Made by a program: the position numbers and the translations under genes
Shown: positions 35,270 to 45,391 of the stretch, piece by piece
How positions within the stretch are numbered: the stretch's first letter is position 1
Layout of the letters: every line of letters begins with the position of its first letter
Notes under the pieces: model-generated
What the model saw: the letters and a program-made list of their open reading frames with translations, nothing else
The model's database searches: none
Told to the model about the DNA's origin: nothing
From: Pictodentalium vernedei
Taxonomy: Eukaryota; Mollusca; Scaphopoda; Dentaliida; Dentaliidae
Length of the DNA stretch: 64,000 nt
Direction of reading: 5' to 3'
Assembly: GCA_031216915.1 (NCBI GenBank)
Contig: CM062296.1
Coordinates: 144,812,344-144,876,343 of the forward strand

Positions 35270-35358
35270 CAGCTATGTCTGGGTCATTGGTACAGTATAA
35301 AAATGTTAAAAAATTTATAGTAATTTATATATTTTTTATACTTACCAATGACCCAGAC
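35270..35358 (+). repeat. internal complementary region (ICR) of DIRS copy 3
   Basis: Left part complementary to the left end at 28762; right part complementary to the right end up to 35660; junction GTT at 35305-35307 complementary to AAC at 35658-35660. Practically identical to the ICR of copy 2 (16486-16574). Confidence 0.85.
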
Positions 35359-35432
35359 GGGGATGGCCCTCCCAGGAGTTGGGAACTCTTGCCTCCCCGC
35401 TGAGTACATAGCGCTTACCAGGCACTGGTTAT

Positions 35433-35660
35433 TAGAATGATTAATGGCGCCAATTTCGGAACGTCCTTGACACTGCGCATGCGCAGTAGGGGCGAAGTGT
35501 GGAGGGCCTTTCAGGACATGTTTTCTTTAGTTTTAGATGCAAATTTTGGGGATTGGGGGGCAAAATTTGTGTTTGGCCCTATATTTTAAGAGTTAGCACC
35601 AGCTATGTCTGGGTCATTGGTAAGTATAAAAAATATATAAATTACTATAAATTTTTTAAC
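35433..35660 (-). repeat. right terminal inverted repeat of DIRS copy 3
   Basis: Inverted match to 28762-28966, ending TTTTTTAAC. Contains TGCGCATGCGCA at 35474-35485. It differs from copy 2 at many positions while being nearly perfect to its own partner. Confidence 0.85.
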
Positions 35661-36369
35661 ATTTTCAACGTGCAGCCTGAAGGCTGCACGTTGAAATATT
35701 AATTGCTCAACCCCCAAATAATAGATATGGACTCTTCCAATTTCTGCCATTCAATTGGCATGGAAGATACCACCAGTGTTGAAAGGGTTAAGCGGAACAT
35801 AAGGTAGCGAGTACAGTAAATTTTATTCAATTGTTAATCGCCCAAAATATAACGGTATTGTCAACTGTTTACAAACTCTGCTGCCCAGAACATCGCCCAA
35901 GTTTTTCATCCCCAAATTGGATAATCTATCCTGCTGATGTATAAGATGCACCCTTAATTTGCGGATCATTTTTTTAGGGAAAAGGTGTGACTTATACACC
36001 GGCTGGATTAACTTGACTTTACACATGTATTGCAGTCATGAAATAGCCATAATGCAGAAACTAACAAGTGTTCCACAAACAAAAACTATTTTTTTCTAAC
36101 AGGAATCTACTAAGATTCACGTATTTGGAGATATGAGCAAATCTTTACGCGAATCGACTTGTGGATTGATGTCGAACTTTTTCCCCTGTTTTTTGTTAAT
36201 TTGTTAAGCAATCTCAACATAATCATCAGTATCAATGACTATCAGTCACATGTCCTGATAACTTTGAAAAAATTCTGAATTAGTCTATGATATAGCGGTA
36301 TATAGTGGTATTTTTTTCAATACTGATACCGGTATTGAAATTTGAATACTATGCCGCCCTAATGCTATT

Positions 36370-36626
36370 AACAAAAATTGAATATTTTTAAAATTCACTT
36401 TCTGACACTATCAAACACTGTTGTTCAGATCAAAATTGTGTGTGGCTGCCTTGAAAATTTCCGACTTTCATAAACACTTTGTGTTCAACATTCTGATTCA
36501 AAAACACAAGGCACTGCATCTACATGTTGTTTTCAACTTTAATGCTTCCAGTGATTCAGTGGCTCCAATGGTTGGGTAGGGTTTTCAAGAAATGGTACAA
36601 TGGCAATTTCAGACACATCCTTTTTA
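36370..36626. other. nothing recognised
   Basis: Intronic non-coding sequence between the hAT element and Helentron-like element E. Confidence 0.45.
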
Positions 36627-38009
36627 TTAGCTCACCTGACTGAAAGTCAGTGTGAGCTATTGCCATCACTTGGCGTCCGTCGTCCATCGTACGTTAGCTT
36701 TTACAAAATAATCTTCTCCTCACAAACCAATGGCCCAAATTGAAACATATGTTGGCCACATCATCTTGGGGGTATTCTGTTTTAGTTTTGATCAAATGGA
36801 GTCTCCGCCCTTTTTGGGCGTGGTCTTATGCCCAAATATTATGAAATACTTTAAAAATCTTCTCATGAACCACAAGTGGGAATGCTTTTTTATTTGGTTT
36901 GAAACATCCTCTGGTGTTCAAGATTTAAAGGTGTTCCAAGAAAGTTGATAGGTCCATATTTGGGCTCTCCAGGGGATGGGCTCACTTTTGAGCTCCCCTG
37001 GAAATTTCTTTTTCAAGAATCAATGGAGCGATTTGAACCAAATTTTATATGTGGCATTAGTTGACCCTAAGTACTTCATTCATGCCCCCAAATTTTGTTG
37101 CGGTTCCCCATGGGAACCCCTGGAGCTAAAAATAGAACAAAAATGAAAAGTCCAATTATTTCCCAAACTGCACGGACTAGAGATTTTGTATTTTGGTATA
37201 AAGCTTTCTTCTGAGCAGTTGAAACGATTGGACAAACAAAATTGCTGGCGAATCTGTCATATTGTCTGTTTTTGGTGTTATGAAAAAAAGATGACTCGGC
37301 ATTTTTTAACACAAAATCAATGGGAAAAAGATTACATGTTTACCTTTTTAAAAATATCTTCTCCTCACAAACCAATGGCCCAAACTGAAATATATATGGG
37401 TCACATCATCTTGGGAGTATTCTGTTTTAGTTTTGTTCAAATGGGGTCTCTGCCCTTTTTGGGCTTGGGCTTGTGCCTAAATATCGTGAAATTCATTAAA
37501 AATCATCTTCCCATGAACCACAAGTGGGAATGCTTTGATATTTGGCATGAAACTTCCTCTGGTGTTCAAGATTAAAAGTTGTTCAAAGAAAGTTGATGGG
37601 TCCATATTTGGGCTCTCCAGGGGATGGGCTCACTTTTGAGCTCCCCTGAAAATTTCTATTTCAAGAACCAATGGAGCGATTTGAACCAAATTTTATATGT
37701 GGCATTAGTTGACTCTAAGTACTTCATTCATGCCCCCAAAATTCTTCACGGTTACATGTGGGGACACCTGGTGCTAAAAATAGAGAAAAAAAATGAAATG
37801 TCCAATATTTCCCAAACTGCACGGACTAGAGATTTTGTATTTGGTATGAAGCTTTCTTCTGAGCAGTTGAAACAATTGGACAAAAAAATTGCTGGTGAAT
37901 CTGTCATATGGTTCATTCAGATTATATTTTCTCCATACCCACCATAACCCTTACAGTTTAGGATAACTTGGTCCAGATGAGCGTTTTAGGCTCTGTTGAG
38001 CCTCCAGTT
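36627..38009 (+). mobile_element. Helentron-like element E with about 640 bp duplicated core
   Basis: Starts TTAGCTCACCTGACTGAAAG (hairpin with GTCAGTGTGAGCT), then CGTCCGTCGTCCATCG. The core is present twice (about 36720-37365 and 37365-37990) with shared ACCAATGGCCCAAA, GATTTGAACCAAATTTTATA and TTTCCCAAACTGCACGG. It ends GATGAGCGTTTTAGG, hairpin AGGCTCTGTTGAGCCT, then CCAGTT. No coding. Confidence 0.65.
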
Positions 38010-38530
38010 GATTTTTTATGTCCCTGTGACGAATAGTCTGGTGGGGGGGGGGGATATTGTTTTACCTGTCAATCCGTCCACATCCAGGGTACATTGTTTG
38101 TCCGGCTAACTCCTCTCACACTTTTCAAGCTAGGACTTTTTTATTTCGCAGGTTTGTACATTTTCCAGAGGTGTGCATATTGTCAGGATTTTGATTTGCT
38201 TCAATATTTCTCAAAATTACAGGTTGTTAAACTTCGTCAATTTTTTGTAGAATTTCACCTGTATGGTACGTGGTTTGTCCAGTTGACTCCTCTCACACTT
38301 TTCAAGCTAGGACCTTTTCATTTCACAGTATGTTTGTACATATACCAGAAGTGTGCATATTGTCAGGATTTTGATTTGCTTCAATATTTCACAATATTAC
38401 AGGTTGTTGAACATAGTCAATTTTTTGTAGAATTTCACCTGTATGGTACGTGGTTTGTCTGGCTAACTCCTCTTACAGTGTTCAAGCAGAATGTATATGG
38501 TAGAACACACAGGGGCATCATATGTGTCTA
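38010..38530 (+). repeat. tandem repeat, about 180 bp units
   Basis: TTATGTCCCTGTGACGAATA, poly-G (38041-38052), CAATCCGTCC, then two full units and a third start (near 38097, 38276 and 38456) on the theme 'TTTGTCCGGCTAACTCCTCT - CACTTTTCAAGCTAGGAC - GTGTGCATATTGTCAGGATT - TTTGTAGAATTTCACCTGTA'. Probably another Helentron-like core; its 3' end was not found. Confidence 0.55.
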
Positions 38531-38782
38531 AGACACAGAATATTTACATGCACAAATAATAAATCACTGCAGTGATTTGTAACAAACCTGTGCCATTGCA
38601 CTGTGCTCGAGCATGCTTTATTTTCTGTTATGATATAACAAATAATGCACCAGTTTTCTGATTGCCAATATGGCAGGGGCTACCATGGCAGTTGCGATCT
38701 CTAGTTTCTGTATGAAATTCCCCTGCGTGTTACATTTCATAGGTTTATGGACCCATGATCCCCAGCAAGTAGATGTGCGTGG

Positions 38783-39213
38783 TTAGGCCTAAAAAAGTAA
38801 AAAATCTGTTTCTCAGGCCCTCCTGCATGGTCACTTTGTCTGCCGCATGCTCTCATTTTATAACCAATGCAAACTTGAAAAAATAGAAATTAAATGGTTT
38901 ATGTCTGATATTTTACCCAAGTTAATAAAATTGATAAATTTTTCCTTTGAGCACAACAAGGCTTTGCAATGCTTTAGCATTGCAAAGCCTTCTTGCACTC
39001 AAGGGACGAAATACACCACCACCCATGCTATTCTGCAGATTATGAGACCTAAAACATGAAACAATCCAAGAATTTGAACTTTTGATGGCAACAAAATAAT
39101 TACAAAAATAAGATAAAAAATAAAATAAAAAATAAAATAAAAAACTGCCTTTGTGCCTGCCTGCAATTTCACAAAAATGGCCTGAGAAGCAGAAGATCTA
39201 CTTTGTGGGGCCA
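38783..39213. mobile_element. foldback MITE P, copy 2 (reverse orientation)
   Basis: Starts TTAGGCCTAAAAAAGTAA and ends GATCTACTTTGTGGGGCC, with a central perfect hairpin at about 38960-39000 (AAGGCTTTGCAATGCT / AGCATTGCAAAGCCTT). It lies only 77 bp upstream of the last OTUD5 exon. Confidence 0.75.
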
Positions 39214-39290
39214 TATCAATTTTCATGTTACAACAATATCTTCTCCTGAACTTGGATTTATTATTAAAAATCTGTGTATTCTTTTTCTAG

Positions 39291-39448
39291 GTCTAACTGA
39301 TTGGGAAGAGGAGGATATTCTAGCACAAGTGATTGCTCAATCTGAGCAGGAATATTTGGACAATTTGAGAAAAAATGCCAGTTCGAGTCCTCCATGTTCA
39401 GTCAGTGGTAGTGTTCCCGAATCAAGCAATATACAGAAAAACAGCTAA
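39291..39448 (+). CDS. OTUD5: OTUD5-like deubiquitinase, last coding exon (UIM)
   Basis: The acceptor CTTTTTCTAG ends at 39290; the exon completes the Gly codon begun at 21987 and runs to TAA at 39446-39448. It encodes GLTDWEEEDILAQVIAQSEQ followed by EYLDNLRKN and a Ser-rich tail. EEEDILAQVIAQSEQE fits the ubiquitin-interacting motif (acidic patch, hydrophobics, Ser, Glu), and FGL.DW....ILA.V.A.S.QEYLD..KKN is, from memory, how vertebrate OTUD5 ends. In OTUD5 the UIM helps hold ubiquitin for the OTU protease. The final tail is less conserved. No search was run, but the pattern is distinctive. Confidence 0.85.
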
Positions 39449-39705
39449 TGCATTTATATACTAGGTGTAATACTGAAGTCCTATAAAAAAACATTCTGTT
39501 TGAATTCACTCAACATATATCCATGTACAAAGAATCGATTGCAAAGATAATTTCTGCTGCTGTTTATGCACCTTGATTTTAGATAGGCTATAATTGAATT
39601 TTTTGCTTCTGTAATAATTCCAGCTGTCACTGCTTTGAAAATGGTATCAGCTTGTATGTAAGAATCAACATTGATTTGACAACTTAAAAAAGGTACTTTG
39701 AATAT
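39449..39705 (+). other. probable OTUD5 3' untranslated region
   Basis: Follows the stop codon directly; no repeat recognised and no clear AATAAA seen, so the transcript end is not placed. Confidence 0.4.
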
Positions 39706-39916
39706 TCAACCCTCAGCACTCTGATGTCAAAATAGCGAAGTTTTTTGCAGAAAATATTTCCCATAATGCAGTTTGATATTTAACCAAATAGATCTTGTTT
39801 GACAGAGCTCAGCGAGCTCTGTCAAACAAGATATAATTGGTTAAATTCATAGTTATACGAGAGAAAAACAGTGATTTGTGAAAATTCTCTTGCACTACCA
39901 GTGTGCTAGGAGTTAA
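39706..39916. mobile_element. foldback MITE T, copy 2
   Basis: TCAACCCTCAGCACTCTGAT ... CAGTGTGCTAGGAGTTAA, central perfect hairpin ATCTTGTTTGACAGAGCTC / GAGCTCTGTCAAACAAGAT with AGC between. Confidence 0.7.
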
Positions 39917-40148
39917 TATTCCATCGCCCAAGCCTGATAAAATTTTCTACATTTTGTTAACTGGAATTGTTAACTGGAATAACACTTTTACACTGTTGGA
40001 TAATCCTGCCCTTGGCAGTCCAGGGTATATAGTTAATCTAAATTTAGGAGAATCCATTTGGATTTTCCCGAAAATGGTTGGGAGAATCCATACCAGGATC
40101 CCATGAGGCCACCATTGTTGAACCCCTGCTGTATACTGATAACACATG

Positions 40149-40323
40149 TTAACCCTTTACCCAACACAGCTTTTTAATTTTTAAAACATAAACACAATTT
40201 GATAACTGAACTGGTTCCAATGACAGCCATATTTGTATAATTTTGTTGACAGTGTCAGATATTTCAGGTCATGTTAGCCTTGTATTAATTAATTTGCTGC
40301 CACTATGTTAGGTAATGAGTTAA
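40149..40323. mobile_element. short piggyBac-type MITE
   Basis: TTAACCCTTTACCCAACAC at the left and GTTAGGTAATGAGTTAA at the right. The palindromic centre is missing compared with the copy at 42701-42949. Confidence 0.55.
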
Positions 40324-40544
40324 ATTGACTTTCACGTAAATCCTCGTAGAGGTGTAGCAAGAATGTACATGAAAATTTCGCTGTTTTTTTTTTTGGTGCG
40401 AATCTTTGCGTGAATCAATTCTTGGATTCTCGTCAAAATGTGAGTCCTGCAGTCATACTTTTGTCACTAGTTTAGGTATGAACCAGGCTCTTGTAAACAG
40501 AATATGGTCAGTGTCAGTTGGATTCATCTTTTTGTAATGAGTTC

Positions 40545-40880
40545 ACTGCTTCTGTTTCGGTTCGAATCCCACCTGCGGCAACCGCGTTGTGTCCCTGGGC
40601 AAGAAAATTCACCCTGATTGCCTACATGGGGGCACGATGACGCTGTGTACTGAGGCGTCCTGCACGTCGATGGTGCGCATGTCTTCAACCAATCTAACCC
40701 TGCCTGTGCTGCGGTGCAGAGTTCAGAGTTACGATGTTGGAGAGCTGACAGCTGCTCGTCGTTGCTCGGTGGTTCTCTCCGGGTACTCCGGCTTCCTCCA
40801 CCCGTAAAACTGTCACGGTCACGATTAGCCATTGTGCATAAGTATGTGACCTTAAACACCAATAAATAACTAAATATAAA
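40545..40880 (+). repeat. tRNA-derived SINE, copy 1
   Basis: B-box-like CGGTTCGAATCCCACC at about 40559; then the SINE body (GTGTCCCTGGGCAAGA, CCTGATTGCCTACATGGGGG, GGTACTCCGGCTTCCTCCAC) and tail GTGACCTTAAACACCAATAA with short A/T-rich repeats. The body resembles deeply conserved animal SINE domains; the superfamily is not determined. No ORF. Confidence 0.75.
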
Positions 40881-40976
40881 TATACTGCTTCTGTTATTAA
40901 AACAGAACACAACAAGGGTGGAGTACAGGAGACTGGAATCAACAACCCCAGATGGAGTTCTTCCTGTATTTTACGT

Positions 40977-41120
40977 TTAGGGCTTCACAGTATTTCGATG
41001 TTCCACCGAAACTCGGTATTTTCTTTCAATATCGATTATGTACTGAGCCAATTTCAACTCACTCGATATACCGACCTTCATGATATTGTCGATTAGCAAT
41101 GTCGATATTCTCAAATTAAT
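40977..41120. repeat. half of a hAT-like MITE
   Basis: TAGGGCTTCACAGTATTTCG start followed by ATCGAT/TCGATAT motifs, like other hAT ends, but no matching right end was found. Confidence 0.35.
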
Positions 41121-41359
41121 GATCAACTTAACTTTTTGGACTTGAACTTCATCTAAATTCATCACATGCACACTATGAACTACCATACTTTTATTTAATT
41201 TAGATATGGTGATAATGGTTCCTTTGCAAAATCAAATACACATGGTTCTATTCGTTCCAAGCAAGAACTATCGCAAAGTACGAGCAGTATTGGAATTCTG
41301 CATTTACATTCGTTCTTGACACTTGTGAAACATGATCAGATGCATTCTTCTGTGTAAGT

Positions 41360-41493
41360 TGGAAGTGCAGTGGCTCATTGGTTATGGCATTGGGCTTCAA
41401 ACCGAATGGTCCATGGTTCGATCCCTGCCAGGGGGTAACTGCATTGTGTCCTTGAGCAAGGCATATAATCCTGATTGCCCACATGGGGGCACG
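41360..41493 (+). repeat. tRNA-derived SINE, copy 2 (5' half)
   Basis: A-box TGGCTCATTGGTTATGGCA and B-box GGTTCGATCCC at the normal tRNA spacing, followed by GTGTCCTTGAGCAAGGCA and CCTGATTGCCCACATGGGGG. The copy is cut at the start of MITE Q copy 2. Confidence 0.75.
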
Positions 41494-41740
41494 GTGAAAA
41501 AGCAATCTGTCATTTGCAGAGTGAGATCCCTAGAGGGTGAATTTGCTGATGCTATCCCATACAGTGGGCCAATTTTACCTCTGGGTACAACTTTCTGTTT
41601 AAGCTTGAGACCTTGATTCAGATTGAAGTTCACAGAGGGTAAATTTAATGATGCTGCCCTCTTGTGTAGGGTAGCATCACCAAACTCACCCTCTGGGGAC
41701 CTCATTTTGCATATGACAGTATGCTTATTTCCAGGCATGA
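41494..41740. mobile_element. MITE Q, copy 2
   Basis: Inverted similarity AGCAATCTGTCATTTGCAGA ... TTGCATATGACAGTATGCTT, with GAGGGTGAATTTGCTGATGC and CACCCTCTGGGGACCTCAT inside; a diverged copy of 23548-23789. Confidence 0.6.
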
Positions 41741-42127
41741 TTCTCAGACAGTGCTATTCACAAAGATTGCCTTTCAAACAGGCCTCTAAATTAATTTATT
41801 TTTGGAAACCGTTTTGCCCTCCCTAATTTAGGCACATTGAAACCAGAAATAACAGTCTAATCCTGTTATGTTTTATTGTCATGCCTTTCTTTGTGTTTCT
41901 ATGGCCATATTATGATGGAAGTTATTCTAAAATGCAGAATAGGTACAGAGAATTTATATATTTTTCTTGATGCCTTCACACCTCTAATTTGGGGACACCT
42001 GTAAAATCTAAAGGCCTGATTCAAATTCTCTTTTTTTCTTTTTCAATTTTGCTCCACCCCACAAAAAAGATGGAAATATTTTGTGTTTAGCAGATTCAGA
42101 CAAAATGAAAAAATTTGGAGTGTGCGA
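41741..42127. other. nothing recognised
   Basis: Non-coding sequence without identified repeats. Confidence 0.4.
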
Positions 42128-42275
42128 ATCAATGCCTGTGGTGAAAGTCCTCAGTGGGCAGCATAAGTATAATTGATTGACTAATCTTGACTCCATACCT
42201 ATTTGCGGACATGATGCAGACAAAGATTCTAAAAGTGACCTTGAACACCAAGAAATAAATAAATAAATCACTCCC
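42128..42275 (+). repeat. SINE 3' part
   Basis: AATGCCTGTGGTGAAAGTCC ... GTGACCTTGAACACCAAGAA followed by AATA repeats; the same body and tail as at 45005-45165. Confidence 0.55.
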
Positions 42276-42700
42276 AAATAGATGAACTTGCAAATATACT
42301 ATATTTCTTGAATAATTAAAAAAAACTTTTTTTTTTCTCAAAATCATATCAAATAATCCCCCATTGTTATGAGCTTGTTCTTATGAGAGGTCATCAGCTA
42401 TGTTTTGAGGCAAGATGTGAAAAATAAAATCTGAATGATAATTATTGTGAATAGTGCTGCAGGTTATAGCCATTGCAATAGATAAAAGTTTCAACTTTCA
42501 ATCTGTTGAGTATTTTTAAAATATTTTTTATCAGATCTCGTCATGGCTGCTGTGATGCAGTCATGACTATATTTGATGCAAAATTCATGAAAAGTTTGCT
42601 CAAGAAATCATTAGTTAACCCTTATGGGCCTGGACAAGGGTCTTGAATTACCACCATTCCACAGTTTCTATACCTCTAATGGCTTTGCAGTGATTTCTAG

Positions 42701-42949
42701 TTAACGCTTTACCCAACGAATCGGCAACATCCGCCCACGTAATATGCAAATTCAGCAGTTGAAAAAATAGTTTTTTTCAAAAAAATTTCAACAAAACCAT
42801 ATCATGTGACTCCTTGTTGGAACGAGCTCGTCGAGATCGTTCCAACGAGGGGTCACATTATATGGTTTTGTTGAAATTTTTTGAAAAAATTAAAAAATGA
42901 TGTTTAAAATAATAAATTTTGATATCGTCTGCATTGGGTAAAGGGTTAA
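42701..42949. mobile_element. piggyBac-type MITE with palindromic centre
   Basis: TTAACGCTTTACCCAACGAA ... GCATTGGGTAAAGGGTTAA. The centre is a long imperfect palindrome (TTCAACAAAACCATATCATG / TATATGGTTTTGTTGAA arms; TTGGAACGAGCTCGTCGAGA at the tip). 249 bp. Confidence 0.75.
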
Positions 42950-43939
42950 GTGTTGTCTGCCTTTTAGGGCCCACAAGACTTGACTAGAAACCACTGCCTA
43001 GGTAATTTGTCTTGTCAGCAGGTCCTCCTCATGATGGCATGTTAAGGGCACCTGTTCTGAGTTTGGAAAAGTCGGAAATTGGCCTTTAAGGATTAAAGCA
43101 TCAGTTCAGTTTTTTAGGGGGATACTTTTGTTCAATGTGCTAAAATTATACTTACTGGTGGATGGACCCATGTTATGCATGATTTTTCGATAGGTGGCAT
43201 TTCAGGGATGAATATTTTAAAAATCTAATCTCACGAATAATGGGAAAATTAAATTTTGAGTTAATTCCCTCATTCCATAGAACGTTCTGAATTCATAGTT
43301 TTATCTGCAGTAAAACTCCTACTTGCGACATAAGTGCCAATTTTCGTTAAATAGCTCTAAATATTGCTTCCAAACATGTTGATTTAGTTATATCGGATAG
43401 AATTACATACACATGTCAAGTTTGAAGCTGATAAGGCCCATATAGGCTGAAGAGATAGGACATGGTACTAGCTACAAACAGAATAACTCAACTAGTAGTA
43501 CAGTAGAACCCTGTTATTGGAATAGCCACTTTGCTAATGAAAATTATGCTATTAACAAGAGTATTCATTACTACTCAGTTAACAGGAATTGTGTCACTTT
43601 CCAGTATTCTAGAAATAAACTTCAAATTTATTCTATTATATCTTGTTGGACAGAGTTCCATGAGCTCTGTCAAACAAGGTGTAATAGATTAAATGCCTGT
43701 ATTGGGTGTACTGAGGACAAATAGGTCTGTAAACAAAGGAAAACTGGGGAGAGTCAGGGTAATTTCTCGACAGGTTACAAGATTTATTTTTTATTCAATT
43801 AACATGAGTTTACTCTATAACCTATATTTAATTAACAGTCAAATTTGTCCTGGAGGTTGGTAAAGGGTTTTGTGTTAGGAAATTATATTCAATTAACAGG
43901 ATTATTCAGTTAAGAGATACCCAATTAAGTGGGCTCCAC
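42950..43939. other. mostly unrecognised, with MITE T core relic
   Basis: 43630-43695 holds the MITE T hairpin (ATCTTGTTGGACAGAGTTCC / GAGCTCTGTCAAACAAGG). The rest is non-coding with no clear repeat. Confidence 0.4.
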
Positions 43940-44273
43940 CAGGGCCATATCCAGGGCTAATTTGAGGACACCTGTCCATATATGCCGGAGGCATATCCGA
44001 AATCCATGAATGTCGGAATTGCCATAATGCCTCCACGTTTTTATCGGAGTTCAATTGCCTCGGCCATATTTTTAGACAGCAACACTATCTTAGTTTGGGA
44101 TTCAAGTTATTAGCCTTCATGTTGGTTTTAGTTATGTATATTTTTTGCTGAATTTCGACCATTTTAGCAGACTATGGGATGGAGATTATACATGAATACA
44201 ATGAGTTTTGGCTCCTGGAGTTTGGGCACCCAAACCGGAAAACCGGTACCAAAAACACCCTGGATATGGCCCT
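43940..44273. mobile_element. short inverted-repeat element (MITE-like)
   Basis: CAGGGCCATATCCAGGG at the left and CCCTGGATATGGCCCTT at the right; an AAACCGGAAAACCGGTACC motif lies inside the right end. Target duplication not resolved. Confidence 0.5.
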
Positions 44274-44555
44274 TCCCACTGTATTGGTTCTAGAAGCAGG
44301 AGTTGTCCTTTCTTAGGCAGGAGTATCCTCCAGTAGCATAGAAGTAGTTAAACCGGATTATTCACATATTGAGGCATGAACCATGGACTTAATGAGGGTA
44401 ACTAACTCTTTCAAAGAGAAAATTCACACTTTAATCATGAAGGTTAATTAATTAAATTTTTGGTGTTATTTTGCTTTTGCTATAAAACATTTTGTTATTA
44501 GATGTAAAGATTTAAAAAAAAACTATTTTCTATATTTTACTATATTCTTCTCTTA

Positions 44556-45290
44556 ACTGGTAGAGTGCTGAAAGCCCATTTTTGGGCTTTATAGAATATC
44601 ACAGGTTATGACTAAAACATGTACACTTTTTTAGAGATGGTTTTGTAATGAACCTGGAATAAATATAATTTTCTTAATGACACTTTACCCCCATGGGAAC
44701 CTTGGGAAGTTAGGCAGTGCTTGTTTACTGTGGTAAACAAGCACCATTTAACTGGTAGAGTGCTAAATTATTTTTGATCACTGGAATTTTTTCACATATC
44801 TTTGCCGTGTTATAATTTATGGGAGAGTGCCAATAGGCACTCTCCCATAAAGTATAACAAGGCAAATCAATACAGATAAAATAATTTCATTTCAAAGATA
44901 ATATGAAGCATATCCACTGAATATGGAACCTTTAAGTTATGGTACCTGCACTTCAGAGTAAAGCCCAAATATGGGCTTCCAGCACTCGACCAGTTAACTG
45001 GTAAAATAGGACCCAGTCACTAATGCTTGGGGTGAAAGTCCTCTAAAATAGGTAAGATGGGGCATAAACGATTGACTGACCTTGACTTTATCTCCATGTT
45101 GTGCTCACGATTAGCCATTGAGCAGATGTATGTGACCTTAAACACCAGTAAATAAATAATTAATGACACATTGCTCAGTTACATTTGATTGGATAGGCAC
45201 TATCTAATCAAACGTAACAGAGCAATACATGTATATGCTGAAATGAAATCTGCGGTCAAGAAAAATTTAGCACTCTACCAGTTAATCTTA
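44556..45290. repeat. cluster of family U foldback elements
   Basis: Four arms are seen: TTAACTGGTAGAGTGCTGAA (44556), TTAACTGGTAGAGTGCTAAA (44748), CAGCACTCGACCAGTTAA (to 44998) and TTAGCACTCTACCAGTTAA (to 45288). Hairpins: GCTTGTTTACTGTGGTAAAC (44717), the GGGAGAGTGCCAATAGGCAC stem-loop (44820) and GTTACATTTGATTGGATAGG / ATCTAATCAAACGTAAC (45177). A SINE 3' part lies at 45005-45165. Confidence 0.6.
45005..45165 (+). repeat. SINE 3' part
   Basis: GGGGTGAAAGTCCTC ... ACGATTAGCCATTGAGCAGA ... GTGACCTTAAACACCAGTAA then AATA repeats; tail as in the SINE at 40545-40880. Confidence 0.6.
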
Positions 45291-45391
45291 CAGATGCAAT
45301 GCTCATTTGGCTTTCTATCATTCCATTTTAAAATATTCTTGAATATAATTTATTCTGAAAAACAAAAACTATGAATTTCTTCCTGTTTCAG

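Larger units (their letters stand above)
28762..35660 (+). mobile_element. DIRS-type retroelement, copy 3 (body badly decayed, ends well preserved)
   Basis: Recognisable in the order of copy 2: left terminal repeat, leader, cysteine-rich region, gag-like stretches with internal duplications, polymerase-associated and recombinase-like stretches, poly-G tract, ICR and right terminal repeat. The coding body is broken in very many places. In contrast the two terminal repeats are essentially identical over about 195 bp and the ICR matches both ends. It looks like a long-dead body with recently renewed ends. A fossil. Confidence 0.85.
28656..35791. mobile_element. TTAA-flanked foldback MITE V, split by DIRS copy 3
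   Basis: Left end TTAACTCTTTCAACACGAG, right end CAGTGTTGAAAGGGTTAA. The central hairpin just right of the DIRS (35663-35697) is TTCAACGTGCAGCC / GGCTGCACGTTGAA. Without the DIRS the MITE is about 237 bp. Confidence 0.65.
27129..36361. mobile_element. hAT-type element holding a MITE and DIRS copy 3
   Basis: Ends TGGGGCTGTACAGTATAC and AATACTATGCCGCCCTA are imperfect inverted repeats flanked by (G/A)TGCTATT (27121-27128 and 36362-36369), an 8 bp duplication with one mismatch. Subterminal ACCGGTA/TACCGGT motifs occur at both ends. Without the nested MITE-DIRS block the element is about 2.1 kb and shows no clear transposase, so it is probably non-autonomous. Confidence 0.7.

Noticed and set aside
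38094-38531. A 145-codon frame as a gene
   Set aside because: It repeats the same peptide about every 60 residues because it lies on the 180 bp tandem units; no other support.
39203-39290. Coding upstream of 39291 in the same frame
   Set aside because: The polypyrimidine tract and AG at 39290 and the phase match to 21987 mark 39291 as the exon start; the upstream part is intron.
41360-41440. A functional tRNA gene
   Set aside because: A and B boxes are present but no acceptor stem pairing, and a SINE body follows directly.
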